Source: Stentor roeselii (Eukaryota > Ciliophora > Heterotrichea > Heterotrichida > Stentoridae). Taken from it: a stretch of 64,000 bases of DNA. The notes under the pieces were generated by a model that was not told the DNA's origin, searched no databases, and worked only from the letters and a program-made list of their open reading frames with translations. Below, one piece after another: positions 41,683 through 52,630 of the stretch; position 1 is the stretch's first letter; every line of letters starts with the position of its first letter. The position numbers and the translations under genes are program-made. The stretch is taken from positions 1-64,000 of the forward strand of contig RSEH01000258.1 in the NCBI GenBank assembly GCA_006503475.1. Direction: 5' to 3'.

Positions 41683-42198
41683 ATGAATGCAAAACCCATC
41701 GGGTTGAAAATGAAGCACTTTGGACTGAAGTGGGTAAAAATTGATGATAATTTTTCTCAGATTCAAAAAGAACCGAGTCAGGTTTTCACTGGTTCTGATG
41801 ATGAAATTTTTGACAGTTTTCCGAATCGTCGAGTTTTTGATTCTTTGAACAACGTCACTTTTGATATTCCTGAAGAACCTGAGTATTCTGGACCTGTTCC
41901 TGGAAAACTTGTCCTTGATGAGTACCCTGAAAGACTTGTACATCGAAAAGTCCTCAGTCAGGTCTCGAGGTCCTTTGACTCTTCTCAAACCAAGCGAAAA
42001 ACATTAAAAACTCTTCCAAATGAAGGACGAAAAGTACAAAATCTTTATTATTATCTACACCAGCCTTTTAAACCTACCTGGGAAAAACATCAATCTCTTC
42101 AAAGTTCAATTCGAAAGTCTGAAGCTGCCCCAAGATTCATCGCGTATCTTCAAAAGCGAAACATGCGAGTACCTAGTTACTTGCAAGGACTTCATTAA
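41683..42198 (+). CDS. Hypothetical protein (171 aa), divergent from Atg8
   Basis: I do not recognise this protein. It is polar with a proline/acid-rich middle (FDIPEEPEYSGPVPGKL) and a basic C-terminal third (about 125-171, with RFIAYLQKRNMRVPSYLQG). A later in-frame ATG at 41710 is a possible start. It is divergent from Atg8 with 13 bp between starts and converges with the gene ending at 42206, 7 bp away. Confidence 0.72.
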   Translation: MNAKPIGLKMKHFGLKWVKIDDNFSQIQKEPSQVFTGSDDEIFDSFPNRRVFDSLNNVTFDIPEEPEYSGPVPGKLVLDEYPERLVHRKVLSQVSRSFDSSQTKRKTLKTLPNEGRKVQNLYYYLHQPFKPTWEKHQSLQSSIRKSEAAPRFIAYLQKRNMRVPSYLQGLH

Positions 42199-42205
42199 TA
42201 AATAA

Positions 42206-44806
42206 CTACTTCAACATCCTTTTAAAAGGTGTTTCCTGTTCAGATATTTTACTATTTCTTCTCTTCCAGTTTCTTTGGATTTTTCGAATAGCTCTTTTTG
42301 TACTCAGCTTGTAAATCACAAGATTTTCAAGCAAATCGACGAAACTTCTGCAGGACTCAGGACCTGAGGCGAGGTCTTCACTTGCCAGGCTGTTTGAGTA
42401 GAAAGGAAGGAAGTTAGACGTGTTGACTTCAGAGTAAACACTCGAGATTTGACGTACTAAGGTCCAAAGACTTTTGAATAGAAATTTTAAACTGGTCGTT
42501 CCTTGACTGCTGTCTTTTGACATGATTGTTTGTTCGAGAAAGTTGAAATTAAAGAGGATGTCACTAACTCCAAGAGTTTTTATCACGTCGCGGATTAAGT
42601 TAAGGTCTGCCTTTCGAGAAGTAAATAAAGAGTAAAGATGCATCATCTCTGACTCTCTTGGCACTCGGTCACTTTTTAGTCTTAAAGAATGGAAGAAAAA
42701 AGATGACTCGTTACAAGCGATAAAAATGATATCGGGTGTTAAAATTCCATTTCCTATAACATGAGAATCTCTGAAAAGTCGAGAAATTATCTGCTCACTG
42801 GTGTTAGGGTTTAAATTTGAGATGATTTCTTTGAAAGAGTTGTAATCTAGATGAATTGAATGAGAATTTTTTGAGACTAGGTTGAATAAAGTGCGAATTG
42901 CGACGTATTTTGATTTTTTTTCTCTGATGTAGTACTCAAGCATCAGTCTAAGTACTAAACCTGAGTCTATTGTATAAGTTCCTTCTTTTAACTTAGCCTT
43001 TTTTCCTAAAAGACTTTTAAGTTCCTCTCTTTCAAGAGAGTTGATTTTTTCCATGACCAAGTCGATGGCTTCTTCAACTCTTTTCATTGGAAGGACGTGA
43101 TAAGCTGAAAACTGCCCAATTGCAATGCTTAGTTGAGGACCTTTAAATAACAGGTTCCGACAATGCAAAAAAAAACCGAGTTCATCTAAAGTCATCTCTT
43201 CGTTTAAGAACTCGATAAATGTTTGAACTTCCCAGTTTTTTTTAAACTTGTCTTGAGATAGGCCTAGGATCAGGTCAAGTCTTATTTTGTCGGCTCCTGG
43301 CTTTTTCCAGATTTCGAGTTCTTTTACACATCTTGTTGCTTTGTCTACTGTGAAACTGCCCAGCCAGGAAAATGCAAATTCTGGAAATCTTGAAGGTGCT
43401 CGGCCTGTTTCTGCGGAACAGAGAAGATGCTCGTGGTACTTTGAGTCGTATATGCCTCGGATTGTGGCTTCAATCCAATTATTAAAAGGACTTTCATAAG
43501 GCATACGACTATCATTAATCTCTAAAAACACAGCAAAGCTAGGTCTATTCATTTTGAGTTCAGTTAAATTAATCTCAGACAAGTCAATCGCTACATCAAA
43601 ATTGCTTTTTCTCCTCCCCTTCGATGACATAGAAGCATAATCAAGTCTATTCATGGAAGATCCCTGAGCATGTTGACTGACAAGATTAAAGCAAGCTCCT
43701 TTCCTAAAAATAGCGAAAATAGGATCATTTAAATCAACCCAAACGACTCCTTCTTGATTAAGAGTCAAATTTCCAGACATGACATTAAGTTCAAGTTGCA
43801 AATATTTATTTTTCCAAACATTCAAATTTTCCATGGCGCCGTCAAACATCTCTTTATAATTAAAAAATCTGACCATGTCTTCTCTAAACAAGGCAAGTCT
43901 TTCAACAGACTCAAAAAATTTTTCTCTAATATTTTCAGCCTCTTCTTTCACCCTCTTCAATTCATTTTCCATCTTCTGTTCCTTAATCTGGTAGTTTGCC
44001 AAGTAGTCCTTATTTGCACTTAACTCATTTTTTAACATTCCGATTTCTTGTTGGAACTTGTAAATGTGAGTTTCTTTTTCTTTACTGTAAAGTCGGTATT
44101 CTTTACTGAGCTTTTCATATAAATTTCGGTAATTTTCAAGTTTTGAAGAAATCTGCTCGATTTTTGTGACACTTTTCAGTTCTGAGATGTGTTCTTCAAG
44201 CATTTGGATTTTTTCAAGAAGTTTCTCTCTTTCAATCAAATACTTTCGTGAAGCCTGTTCATTTGAATTTGAAGTTTCTAGCTTTGACTTGTCAAAATTA
44301 ACGCGATGAAGAATTGAATTTAACTGAGACTGAAGAGATTTATTAGCAATCATCGAATCTTTCAACTTTTCCTTCTCCTGGTCAAGGTCTTTCCCTGTTT
44401 TCTTCAAAGAAGTCTTTACCTTTGACAGTTCCTCAAAAGAAATCGAGAGATTTTCCAAGACATTTCGAAACAACTTACAAAAAACTGTTCTATCATTTTG
44501 ATTCAAATTCATTCCAAGTCTTAAAAGTGGCTTCAAGTTCATAAAAGTGACATGAAAGTTATCAAATCCTTTTGATTTTTCAACAAGTTTAAGAAGTGAA
44601 TTTTCGTTTTTTGAAAACTCGTCAGTGCGCATTTGTGTCAAGTCTCTCGGTGAACGTATTTGAAAAAGTGAAGAATCCGGAGAAGAGTTAAGATTTCTCG
44701 ATACTGACTGACTCAAAGGCAAATAATTCCAACTAGTTTTCGGAGAAATGACAGGATTTTCAGTCCTTTCAGTTTTTTCACTATTATTCATGCGGAACCT
44801 GTCCAT
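42206..44806 (-). CDS. Coiled-coil protein with C-terminal IQ motif (866 aa)
   Basis: Residues about 120-330 form long coiled coils. A globular middle (about 340-800) has no family I recognise. Near the C-terminus AIRKIQRNWKRRNSK resembles an IQ calmodulin-binding motif. Such layouts are common in ciliate basal-body and axoneme proteins, so a cytoskeletal role is likely but unproven. The start lies 5 bp after the stop of the 197-aa gene upstream on the same strand. Single exon, TAG stop. Confidence 0.82.
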   Translation of the reverse strand: MDRFRMNNSEKTERTENPVISPKTSWNYLPLSQSVSRNLNSSPDSSLFQIRSPRDLTQMRTDEFSKNENSLLKLVEKSKGFDNFHVTFMNLKPLLRLGMNLNQNDRTVFCKLFRNVLENLSISFEELSKVKTSLKKTGKDLDQEKEKLKDSMIANKSLQSQLNSILHRVNFDKSKLETSNSNEQASRKYLIEREKLLEKIQMLEEHISELKSVTKIEQISSKLENYRNLYEKLSKEYRLYSKEKETHIYKFQQEIGMLKNELSANKDYLANYQIKEQKMENELKRVKEEAENIREKFFESVERLALFREDMVRFFNYKEMFDGAMENLNVWKNKYLQLELNVMSGNLTLNQEGVVWVDLNDPIFAIFRKGACFNLVSQHAQGSSMNRLDYASMSSKGRRKSNFDVAIDLSEINLTELKMNRPSFAVFLEINDSRMPYESPFNNWIEATIRGIYDSKYHEHLLCSAETGRAPSRFPEFAFSWLGSFTVDKATRCVKELEIWKKPGADKIRLDLILGLSQDKFKKNWEVQTFIEFLNEEMTLDELGFFLHCRNLLFKGPQLSIAIGQFSAYHVLPMKRVEEAIDLVMEKINSLEREELKSLLGKKAKLKEGTYTIDSGLVLRLMLEYYIREKKSKYVAIRTLFNLVSKNSHSIHLDYNSFKEIISNLNPNTSEQIISRLFRDSHVIGNGILTPDIIFIACNESSFFFHSLRLKSDRVPRESEMMHLYSLFTSRKADLNLIRDVIKTLGVSDILFNFNFLEQTIMSKDSSQGTTSLKFLFKSLWTLVRQISSVYSEVNTSNFLPFYSNSLASEDLASGPESCRSFVDLLENLVIYKLSTKRAIRKIQRNWKRRNSKISEQETPFKRMLK

Positions 44807-44811
44807 AGTTA

Positions 44812-45405
44812 TTAATTACTTAACAAACTTGCAGGCTTCCACAGTTCTGCCTTGTCAAACTTACTAAGAGGCTCCTTTCTTCCATAGACCTGCATTTCAC
44901 TAACAGAAGGAATATATTCTCCTTCATTATACCTCTTCGCATATCTTTTCTTTTCAGTTTCCGCAATCCAGTCAACATTTTTATCAGAAATCTTGAAATT
45001 CATCGGCTTTGCCACAACAGGCGAGAAATGGTCAGGGTCGAAGCGAATTGGCGAATTTATCTGAAGAGGAGAGATTTTTTTTCCATATATCGCGCTTTGG
45101 TCTGTGACAGTTTCAGTCACTCGGGCCAAACTTTTACTTTTATTTGAGTTTTTTGAAAGGCGTTCACTTGAAGAAGCTGATAAGAAGATTGAGTTGCTCA
45201 TTATTTGTTGACCTGTTGTTTGAAGAGAATGATTTTTTTTTGGACTTGGACTGTAAGTCGTCGCGTATGAAGTTTTTTGGTTAAATGATTTTGACACGTT
45301 TTTCCATGGAGTCTCGATTTTTATCGGGGAAAAGACCTGCGGTTGACGGTCTTGAGGGAAACTGTAAAGAGGACGCATGTAACTTGGGACTTCTGAAGAT
45401 TTCAT
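44812..45405 (-). CDS. Hypothetical disordered protein (197 aa)
   Basis: I do not recognise this protein. It is basic, serine/proline-rich and low in predicted order, with short aromatic motifs (YMRPLYSF, FDPDHFSPV). It may be a microtubule-associated or regulatory protein. Its gene lies between TypA (39 bp upstream) and the IQ protein (5 bp downstream), all on the minus strand. Confidence 0.72.
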   Translation of the reverse strand: MKSSEVPSYMRPLYSFPQDRQPQVFSPIKIETPWKNVSKSFNQKTSYATTYSPSPKKNHSLQTTGQQIMSNSIFLSASSSERLSKNSNKSKSLARVTETVTDQSAIYGKKISPLQINSPIRFDPDHFSPVVAKPMNFKISDKNVDWIAETEKKRYAKRYNEGEYIPSVSEMQVYGRKEPLSKFDKAELWKPASLLSN

Positions 45406-45444
45406 TGGATAAAATGGCTTTATTAGGCAAAGGTATCTATAAAC

Positions 45445-47244
45445 TTACAGGTCTTTCGTGGGGATCTTCTTCTTGCGGACCTCGAAGTTGAGTTCTTTTT
45501 TCCTGAGTCTTATGGACTTCGGAGTGACTTCGACCAGTTCGTCTTCATTGATGTAAGCCACAGCTTCTTCTACGGTAAAGACTCGATGAGGACTTAGTTT
45601 CGAGTACTCTTCTTTTTGAACACTTCTTACATTTGTCAGTCGTTTTTCCTTTCCAGGATTTAACAAAATCTCATTGTCCACCTGGGTCTCTCCAATGAGC
45701 ATGCCTTCATAGACTGTGATTCCTGGATAGACAAAAGCTGTTCCTTTCTCTTCAAGATGAGAGATTCCGTATTCAGTACAAACAGCTTTTGAAGTCGATA
45801 CCACGACTTTAGAGTTCCTTCTTTTCAAGGCGCCTTTGTAAGGCTGGTAGTCAAAAATATGAGACTCGATCGTGATGTTGCCTTTGGTCAACCCGAGTAA
45901 AATCGGCTTGAAACCCATCATAGTTCGAGTCGGACAGTAAAAAATAAGTCTTGTATGAGTTGAAGAGATTTCTTTCATATCTTCAAAATGTGCAAGTCTC
46001 GTTAAAAACTGCTCAGTTACTGAAGTTTGGAATTCATTTGGCACCTCAACAATCACTTCTTCAATAGGCTCTAAAATATTCCCTTCATTGTCTTCTTTAG
46101 TTACAATCATCGGAGCTTCAATGGCGAGTTCGAAGTCTTCTCTTCTCAGCTGTTCAATTAAAATTCCTAAATGAAGTTCTCCACGTCCAGCGATTTCGAC
46201 GTATCCAGGAAATTCTTTTACTTTAAGTGCCAGGTCATTTTCAGCTTCTTGGAAAAGTCTTTCTTTTAAAAACAAAAAAGATGTTTTTTTGCCTTCTAAG
46301 CCGTTTAAAGGTGAATCATTTACTCTAATACGCAAGGTGATTGTAGGTAAGTCGATAGGATGAGCTTTGATGACTTGTTGACTTTCTGGAGAAGAAATAG
46401 TGTCGTTTACCAAGGCCTGTACCCCTGCAATAGTGATGATGTCTCCAGCGATGCCTTTGTTTATCTCGACTTTTTCCTGTCCGACCATTTTAAAGATAAT
46501 ATTCGCTTTGCCTTTTAAGTCTTTTCTGCCAGGAACGTGAATTGAGTCCCCGACGTTTATTTCGCCTTGTTGAACTCGCCCGATTAGAAGTTTGCCGTGA
46601 TAGGTGCTGTTCTCGGTCATGGAGACCAACATTCGGAAAGGACCTGATTCTGTTTCTTTTGGAGGAGGAATGTAGTTTATTATCTTCTCGAGAAGAGGGT
46701 CGCAGTTCTGCCTTGGACCGTTCACTGATGTGTCAACCCAACCTGAACGACCTGATGCGTAGAGGATCGGGTAGTCCAGAAGATCTTCTTTTACGTCTAG
46801 GGAACAGAATAAGTCGAAGATCTTGCCTTCTACTTCACCGGGACGAGATGTTTGACGGTCGAGCTTGTTCATTACTACTATTGGACGAAGACCTGCACCT
46901 AAGGCTTTTTGGAGAACGTATCTTGTTTGGGGCATTGGACCTTCGGTTGCGCAGACTACGAGTAAGACTCCATCAACAATGCTCATGACTCTCTCAACCT
47001 GTCCTCCGAAGTCAGCGTGACCTGGCGTATCAACGAAGTTAATGAAATAGTTCTTATATGGGATCCCTGTAACTTTCGACAATATCGTAATTCCTCGTTC
47101 TTTCTCAAGGTCTAGGGTGTCCATCGACGTTACTTTCGATCCCATTTGCTTCAGGATAGAATCAACCAAAGTAGTTTTTCCGTGATCGACGTGAGCGATG
47201 ACTGCAAGGTTACGAAGAAACTTCTGACTTAGGCCTGAAAGCAT
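45445..47244 (-). CDS. typA: TypA/BipA translational GTPase, probably mitochondrial (599 aa)
   Basis: Ribosome-binding GTPase of the EF-G family. Motifs: G1 AHVDHGKT (17-24), G2 RGITI (50-54), G3 DTPGH (72-76) and G4 NKLD (126-129). The order of domains and the length match bacterial TypA/BipA (about 600 aa), and the C-terminal end carries the usual [11 protein letters not shown]. The bacterial type and the presence of an RbfA-like gene nearby suggest action on the mitochondrial ribosome. The N-terminus before G1 is only 16 residues ([16 protein letters not shown]), short but Arg/Ser-containing and free of acids. Single exon, TAA stop. Confidence 0.93.
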   Translation of the reverse strand: MLSGLSQKFLRNLAVIAHVDHGKTTLVDSILKQMGSKVTSMDTLDLEKERGITILSKVTGIPYKNYFINFVDTPGHADFGGQVERVMSIVDGVLLVVCATEGPMPQTRYVLQKALGAGLRPIVVMNKLDRQTSRPGEVEGKIFDLFCSLDVKEDLLDYPILYASGRSGWVDTSVNGPRQNCDPLLEKIINYIPPPKETESGPFRMLVSMTENSTYHGKLLIGRVQQGEINVGDSIHVPGRKDLKGKANIIFKMVGQEKVEINKGIAGDIITIAGVQALVNDTISSPESQQVIKAHPIDLPTITLRIRVNDSPLNGLEGKKTSFLFLKERLFQEAENDLALKVKEFPGYVEIAGRGELHLGILIEQLRREDFELAIEAPMIVTKEDNEGNILEPIEEVIVEVPNEFQTSVTEQFLTRLAHFEDMKEISSTHTRLIFYCPTRTMMGFKPILLGLTKGNITIESHIFDYQPYKGALKRRNSKVVVSTSKAVCTEYGISHLEEKGTAFVYPGITVYEGMLIGETQVDNEILLNPGKEKRLTNVRSVQKEEYSKLSPHRVFTVEEAVAYINEDELVEVTPKSIRLRKKELNFEVRKKKIPTKDL

Positions 47245-47791
47245 GATTTTTTATATCCAGACATTTTATGATTAAAATGATCAGAGTTCTGAAGCGGAAT
47301 TCAAAAGTTTTTGACATCAGGAGAAAGAAAAAAACTTTTACGAAGTTTAAAAGTATTAAAGAAGACTATTGGATTAGTTTTAAGATGCTAGAGAGATTAT
47401 TGGAAAATTTCTTAAGATACAAAAAATTAATTGTTTTTTGATTGGAATGTGGAAAATGTTTAGATAATTAAATAACAGTGGGTAGTTCTAGGGTAATTAT
47501 TAAATAATATTGATGGAAAATAGGTATTATAAGAGTTTGGATTGATCAGATATATAAATCTTTTAACTTTAAATTTTTACTAAGAAATCTTTTGAGTTTA
47601 TATTTTCATCAGTTATAAGATGAATATTAATCTTTTAACTATAAATTTTTACAGAGAAATCTTTTGGGTTTTATTATTCTCAATTAATAGATGAAAAAAA
47701 TCAACCTAAGACTTTCAAGTTTAATTGAAAAAATCATTTCAATTATCAGACCTCAAAACTCTTATTACTAAACCTCAATTATCTTAAATAA
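47245..47791. other. Gene-free spacer upstream of TypA
   Basis: No gene seen. The part nearest TypA is G/T-biased on the plus strand, the mirror image of the C/A-rich leaders before plus-strand genes. A degenerate repeat (ATCTTTTAACTTTAAATTTTT, twice) lies near 47560-47660. Confidence 0.45.
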
Positions 47792-50700
47792 TTAAGCTTG
47801 TATAATGTCCACTTTCGAAGTCTGCACCGATTTAACAAATTGCAAAGCACGTATCTTTTCAAGTTTCCTATAAACCCTAGCCACTCCTTTACAAAACTGG
47901 TAAAACCCAACAGCAGTCTGAAAAACCATAACAAAAACAACAGTAAAAATAAAAACCATCTCCAATATTTCACTTCTATTCTTTCCACCCAAGGCAAGCA
48001 TAAGATCCACAACAAAAGCAACCAAACATCCAATTTCTCCAAAAAACGACGACAACAAAATAGAATTTTCCTTATAAGGTCTAAAAGCAATCAAAAAAAT
48101 CATGATCAAAACAGTGAAACCAATATGAACACCAGACTTAAAAGCAGGCCAAGGTTCAAGATAAAAGTGTGCAAGGACATAAGAAAGCCTTCTAATAAAG
48201 AAAATCGTGTAATACTGTGAACTAAGAAATCCTTTATCATTTTTGAACTCATAAAACAAAGACCCATACATCGATTCAAATTCAGAATCCTCTGCATCTT
48301 GAAGGCGATTCATCGAAACATAACTAGAAATAAACAAAAAAGGTGAAGTCAGCGTTACCATCAACTAAATAACTCTTACCATGCAAACAGTCGCTGAAGC
48401 CAAGTTGAAATACCCAGCTTCTGGTTTAATTATCTCTGACCTCATCTGAATCAAGCTAAAAATACTAAGATCAAGGTAAGTTTGTATCCAAAACCTCAAA
48501 AAAAGTCCATATTTATAGTTTTTCAGCACTTTAAACAAAGTAAGAGCGATTTTTCCATAAGTCACTTTCGACAAACATCTGATAAAAGGATACAAAGCGA
48601 TTAAAAACACTAAAAACCCCAGATTTTGCCCTCCATTAATCCAGAAAACAGAAGAATCGATGCCTGCCTCTCGTTGCGACCTGCTCGGGCTACCTGAGGT
48701 CGACTGAGAAAAAATAAAAAGCATCGGATTCGGCAGAAGGTTGAAGCCTGTTAAAGCTGTGCAAAAGTCGCGTATCAAGAAGGTCAAGTTATTTTCACTG
48801 AGAGGCAAGTACATCACAAGTTGCAGGGTGTTAACCAAAATCCACGCTGAAGCTGGATTCGAGATGATTGAAACTCCAACTGCTGATGATACTGAAACTT
48901 GACTTAAAGACCTGGAAGACTGAATGATTTGATTTAGGACTTCATTTGTTTTGTTTAGGTGAAAACTTTCGAGAAGTAGTGATTTTTCGTAGTTGAGAAG
49001 AATTGAACCTGAATCACTTTTTATTGGGTTTTTTAAGATTTTTAAAGAAAATAAGGTGTTGTTGGAGAAACTTTCTCTTGGGTTTAAGGATATGATGTAT
49101 TTTTTTCGGGTTATATTTGTGAAGGTATAGGAAAATTTTAAATTTTTTCCGATTTTTATCTTGAATTCTGAACGTTTTAAGGAATTTTCTAGTTTTTCGG
49201 TAAATGTGATAAAAATTCGAGTGGAGTCTTTGGAAATTGAAAAGTCAAAGTACCGAATTATGCAGGTTTTTTTAGATTTTGTGGAATTTCTGCTACATTC
49301 GCAGAGACCTTCTACCAGTTCAGCATTTTCAGAGCAAGAAGTGCAAGTGGTGAAATTTTTACAATCATTGCATAGTTCAGGACATTCCTGGCAGTTTCCA
49401 AGTAACGAATCAAAAAATGTCCCTTTCTGGCATTTTTTTAGACATTTTCCATTAATTTGATCAGCATAGTGTTCTTGATTCAAACAAGTAATACAAAAAG
49501 TTTCATTTCTGCAGGTGTTGCATGGATTTCGACATCGAAGACAGTCATCGCCTCCAGGCTGGGCATAAAACCCTTGATCACAAACGCAGAGGTTTTCATT
49601 TTTATGTTGATTTTCCCTGCAAGGTGTGTAACAGCCTCCAGTTTCTTTTTCAGCAATTTGAAGAGGATTGATACAACTGATACAAAATTGAAGATTTTTA
49701 CATGTTTTGCAAGGATCTTGACAAATTTTGCATTCAAGTAAACCGGTTTCTGAGTAGCTTGAATAAAAGCCTTCAAGGCAAGTGCATTTTTGATTATTTA
49801 ACTGAGACCCAGCAGGACATTCACAACTTGAATGATTATTTGGAAGACTGTCTTGAGCTAAGCATGTCAAACATCTTTTTTCATCACAAGTCAAGCAAGT
49901 TACATCACAAGATAAACATTCATCAAAAGAAGATAAAAAAAACCCTTCAGGACATTTGCAAAAATTTTCATCATTTGTAACAATCAAGTTATTTTTGCAC
50001 TCATCACATGAAAAAGGGTCAGAACACCGAAGACATTTTGAATTACAAGAAAAACAATCATTATTCAACAGGTAAAAACCACTTTCACAAGAGCAGACTC
50101 CTTTCAAATCAGCAGTCAATTTTTTATTCAAGCAACTTAAACAAAAATTCAAACTTGTGCAGTCATCACAAAAACCCTGGCAATTCAAACATTTCCTTAA
50201 AGTTCCAGATTCAACTGACAGATAAAACCCTTTCTTACATTCACAAGACTTCCCATCAAAAACTGCATTCAAATCTTTACAACTATCACAAGTCGCCACA
50301 TCAGAGCAAGTGCTACAAATATCAAGACAACCTTCACAACTCCATTCATCAGTCAAACTTCCTTTCAAGTAAAATCCAGAAAGACATTCACATTTCCCAG
50401 AACTATTTAAAATCGAGTTACTTTTCGTGCAAAGACTTACACAAGGACTTGCATCAGTGCATTGACTACAAGAACTATCACAAGCTTTACATGCATCAGA
50501 AGAGTCCAGCGCAGGGTTCAAAGTAAAAAACTTTTCTTTACATTTACATCCTTGAAAGCCATTCACTTCTGCATTTTCAGCTTTACATTCATTACAAGAG
50601 TAAGAATTTGAACAAGTTTTGCAATGATTGTGACATTTTAAGCATTTATCTGATAATGCGATTTCGTAGAAACCTTCTCCGCATTTACAGACTCCTGATG

Positions 50701-52357
50701 AAAAGGTTGAGAATTGCTTTTTGCAGACTTTGCAAGATGTGGAATTTTCACATTCTTGACATATTGACATGCAGACTTGACAGGCGCTTTTGGTTGTTAA
50801 TGATAAGGAAGAGAAGAAGCCTGGCTTGCAGATGCAGATGTTGTTGAAGATTATTGTGTTGTCTGAAATGCAGCTTGTGCATGATGGACCGTTGCAGGAA
50901 CTGCAGGTTGGCCCACAGGTCAAAGGAGATGTTGAGTCACAGGAAGTAACTTGGACTTTTGGATAGGTGCCGTAGTATCCGTAGTTGCATTGACAACCAC
51001 CGTTGCTTGAATAGGATTTAGGAGAATAGCAAGTTGCACAACTGGAGGCATCTCCACAGGTTTTGCATTCAACATTGCAGGCTTTGCATGCAGTTGCTGT
51101 CGTTAAAGGAGGGGTTCCAAAGTAGCCATCCTTACATTTGCATCCGGTAGTGGTTGAGGGCACAGCAAAAGTAGCTTTACAAGTAAGACAAATACTATTA
51201 TTGCTACAAGTAGCACATTCCTGCTGACAAATCACACAAGACCCAGCGACCAAGACATGATTTCCACCATACCCATTTTTACAAGAGCATCCAATAGAAG
51301 CAACAACAGCATTCGAATCAGCACAATTAGAGCATTTTTCTGAATAAGAACTGACACAACTGCCACATTCTAAATAACAACATCCACTACCAACTATTCT
51401 ATGAGTAGAAACACAAGAATTCACTAAAGAACTAGCAGATCCTAAGCTTAAATCACTAAAACAACTGATAATCCCTGCAGGCGTGTTGAGTAGACATGAA
51501 AGAGAATCACAATTCATACATTTCAAAGCAATTCCCGCAGAACAAGCAGTTCCAGAAGGACAATCAAAAGACCTAGAGTCCTTATTCGGGTCATTTTCAA
51601 CAGAAATGCATCCTTCAGCACTTCCAATAACAACAGCAGGGAAGCAAGAAGATTCACAAGAATCAAAAAGTGTAAGACAAGCAGAAGAGACTTTCATAGA
51701 AATGTAACTAGGCGTGTTTAATGACTCTGAAATCGAAAAAAGCGCAATAAACCCTTTAATCGTATCTTCCGTCACATGCCCCAAGCAAGAAGAATAATCT
51801 CCTGACTCAGAAAATGCAAAAGTCGATTGTCCAACCTGCTCTAAATTCTTCAACAAAGTAAAAGTATCAGAAATCTTCGTAACTGCAACTAACACCCAAA
51901 AAGCTGATTAAAGTTTACAAGAAGGAAAACTTTTTGATTGTCCTGATATTGTGAAAGTGAAAGATTTTGTGTATTTTAATTCAAGAATTTCATTTTGCTG
52001 TTTACGAGAAATTGTCAGTCGTGATGATGGGTTTTGTACTCTGTCGAATAGGATCCCGTCTTTCGTGTCTTCTACTTTTGTCCAGGCTTGGATTGAAAAA
52101 GATGAAGGGAATGATAAAGGTGATGATGAATAGTCATTTTGGGGAAGTTTTACTTGGCTTCCTGAACCTTGGAAAAATATTCCTCGGTCTGAGGGATTCA
52201 CGTTTGAGGATTCGGAAGTTGAACTGTCGCCGTTTACTCCGTGATTGTTATTACCTGAGAAATCTCGGAAGACTTCTCCGAAATTTTGTAAAAAACGATA
52301 TTCAAGCAGGGCTGAAGATATAATAGAAAGAAAAGTGAGGTGAAATAAATTCAACAT
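47792..52357 (-). CDS. Cysteine-rich LamG multi-pass membrane protein A (1,511 aa, three exons)
   Basis: Exons 52357-51919, 51903-48380 and 48364-47792. A signal peptide (LNLFHLTFLSIISSALL) is followed by a LamG/ConA-like domain (DFSGNNNHGVNGD start) to about residue 230. A long furin/growth-factor-receptor-like array of C-x2-C units follows (about 250-960; ETCATC/GCKCKDGY-type repeats of 45-50 aa), then a juxtamembrane beta domain and about eight transmembrane helices (SNPASAWILVNTLQL to the end). The last region (FFIRRLSYVLAHFYL, then FRPYKEN) recalls the membrane domain of fungal TRP-like/Flc-Pkd2 proteins, but that link is tentative. A cell-surface adhesion, sensing or surface-antigen role is likely. 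Both introns remove in-frame TAA or TAG. Confidence 0.88.
48365..48379 (-). other. 15-nt intron, shared position with paralogue B
   Basis: Minus-strand GTAAGAGTTATTTAG, after codons TGC ATG. It ends in an in-frame TAG. The downstream exon is 573 nt, exactly as in paralogue B. Confidence 0.95.
51904..51918 (-). other. 15-nt intron near the LamG domain
   Basis: Minus-strand GTAAACTTTAATCAG, containing an in-frame TAA. Splicing gives FPSSFWVLVAVT, aligning with FPSSNLYLETWVLISVT of paralogue B. Confidence 0.93.
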
Positions 52358-52630
52358 TTTGATTATTAGTATGAAAATATTGATTGGAAATAGTGAAGGT
52401 TTTTAGATTTGAAGGAGATCCTGAAACTGTTTATTGTGTTTTGATTAGGTTTTCAAAGTAAATTATTTAAATTTACTTACCTTTCCACAGACCTTAATAA
52501 TCCCTGATGATTTTTTTTCAATATTTATTTCTCACTGAATCTATGATACTAAACTTGAAATCTTAATCTACTCAAGCAACCTAACTTAAACCTCAAACTC
52601 TTAATTCAACCCATTAAAAATCCACAATAA

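Noticed and set aside
45445-47244. Calling the GTPase EF-G or EF-Tu
   Set aside because: Its length of about 600 aa, the RGITI switch and the [12 protein letters not shown]-terminal end fit TypA/BipA and not the elongation factors.
50008-50526. Plus-strand frame of 172 codons (and similar ones at 54120 and 59621)
   Set aside because: Antisense to the cysteine repeats; their composition follows from the TGT/TGC-rich opposite strand.
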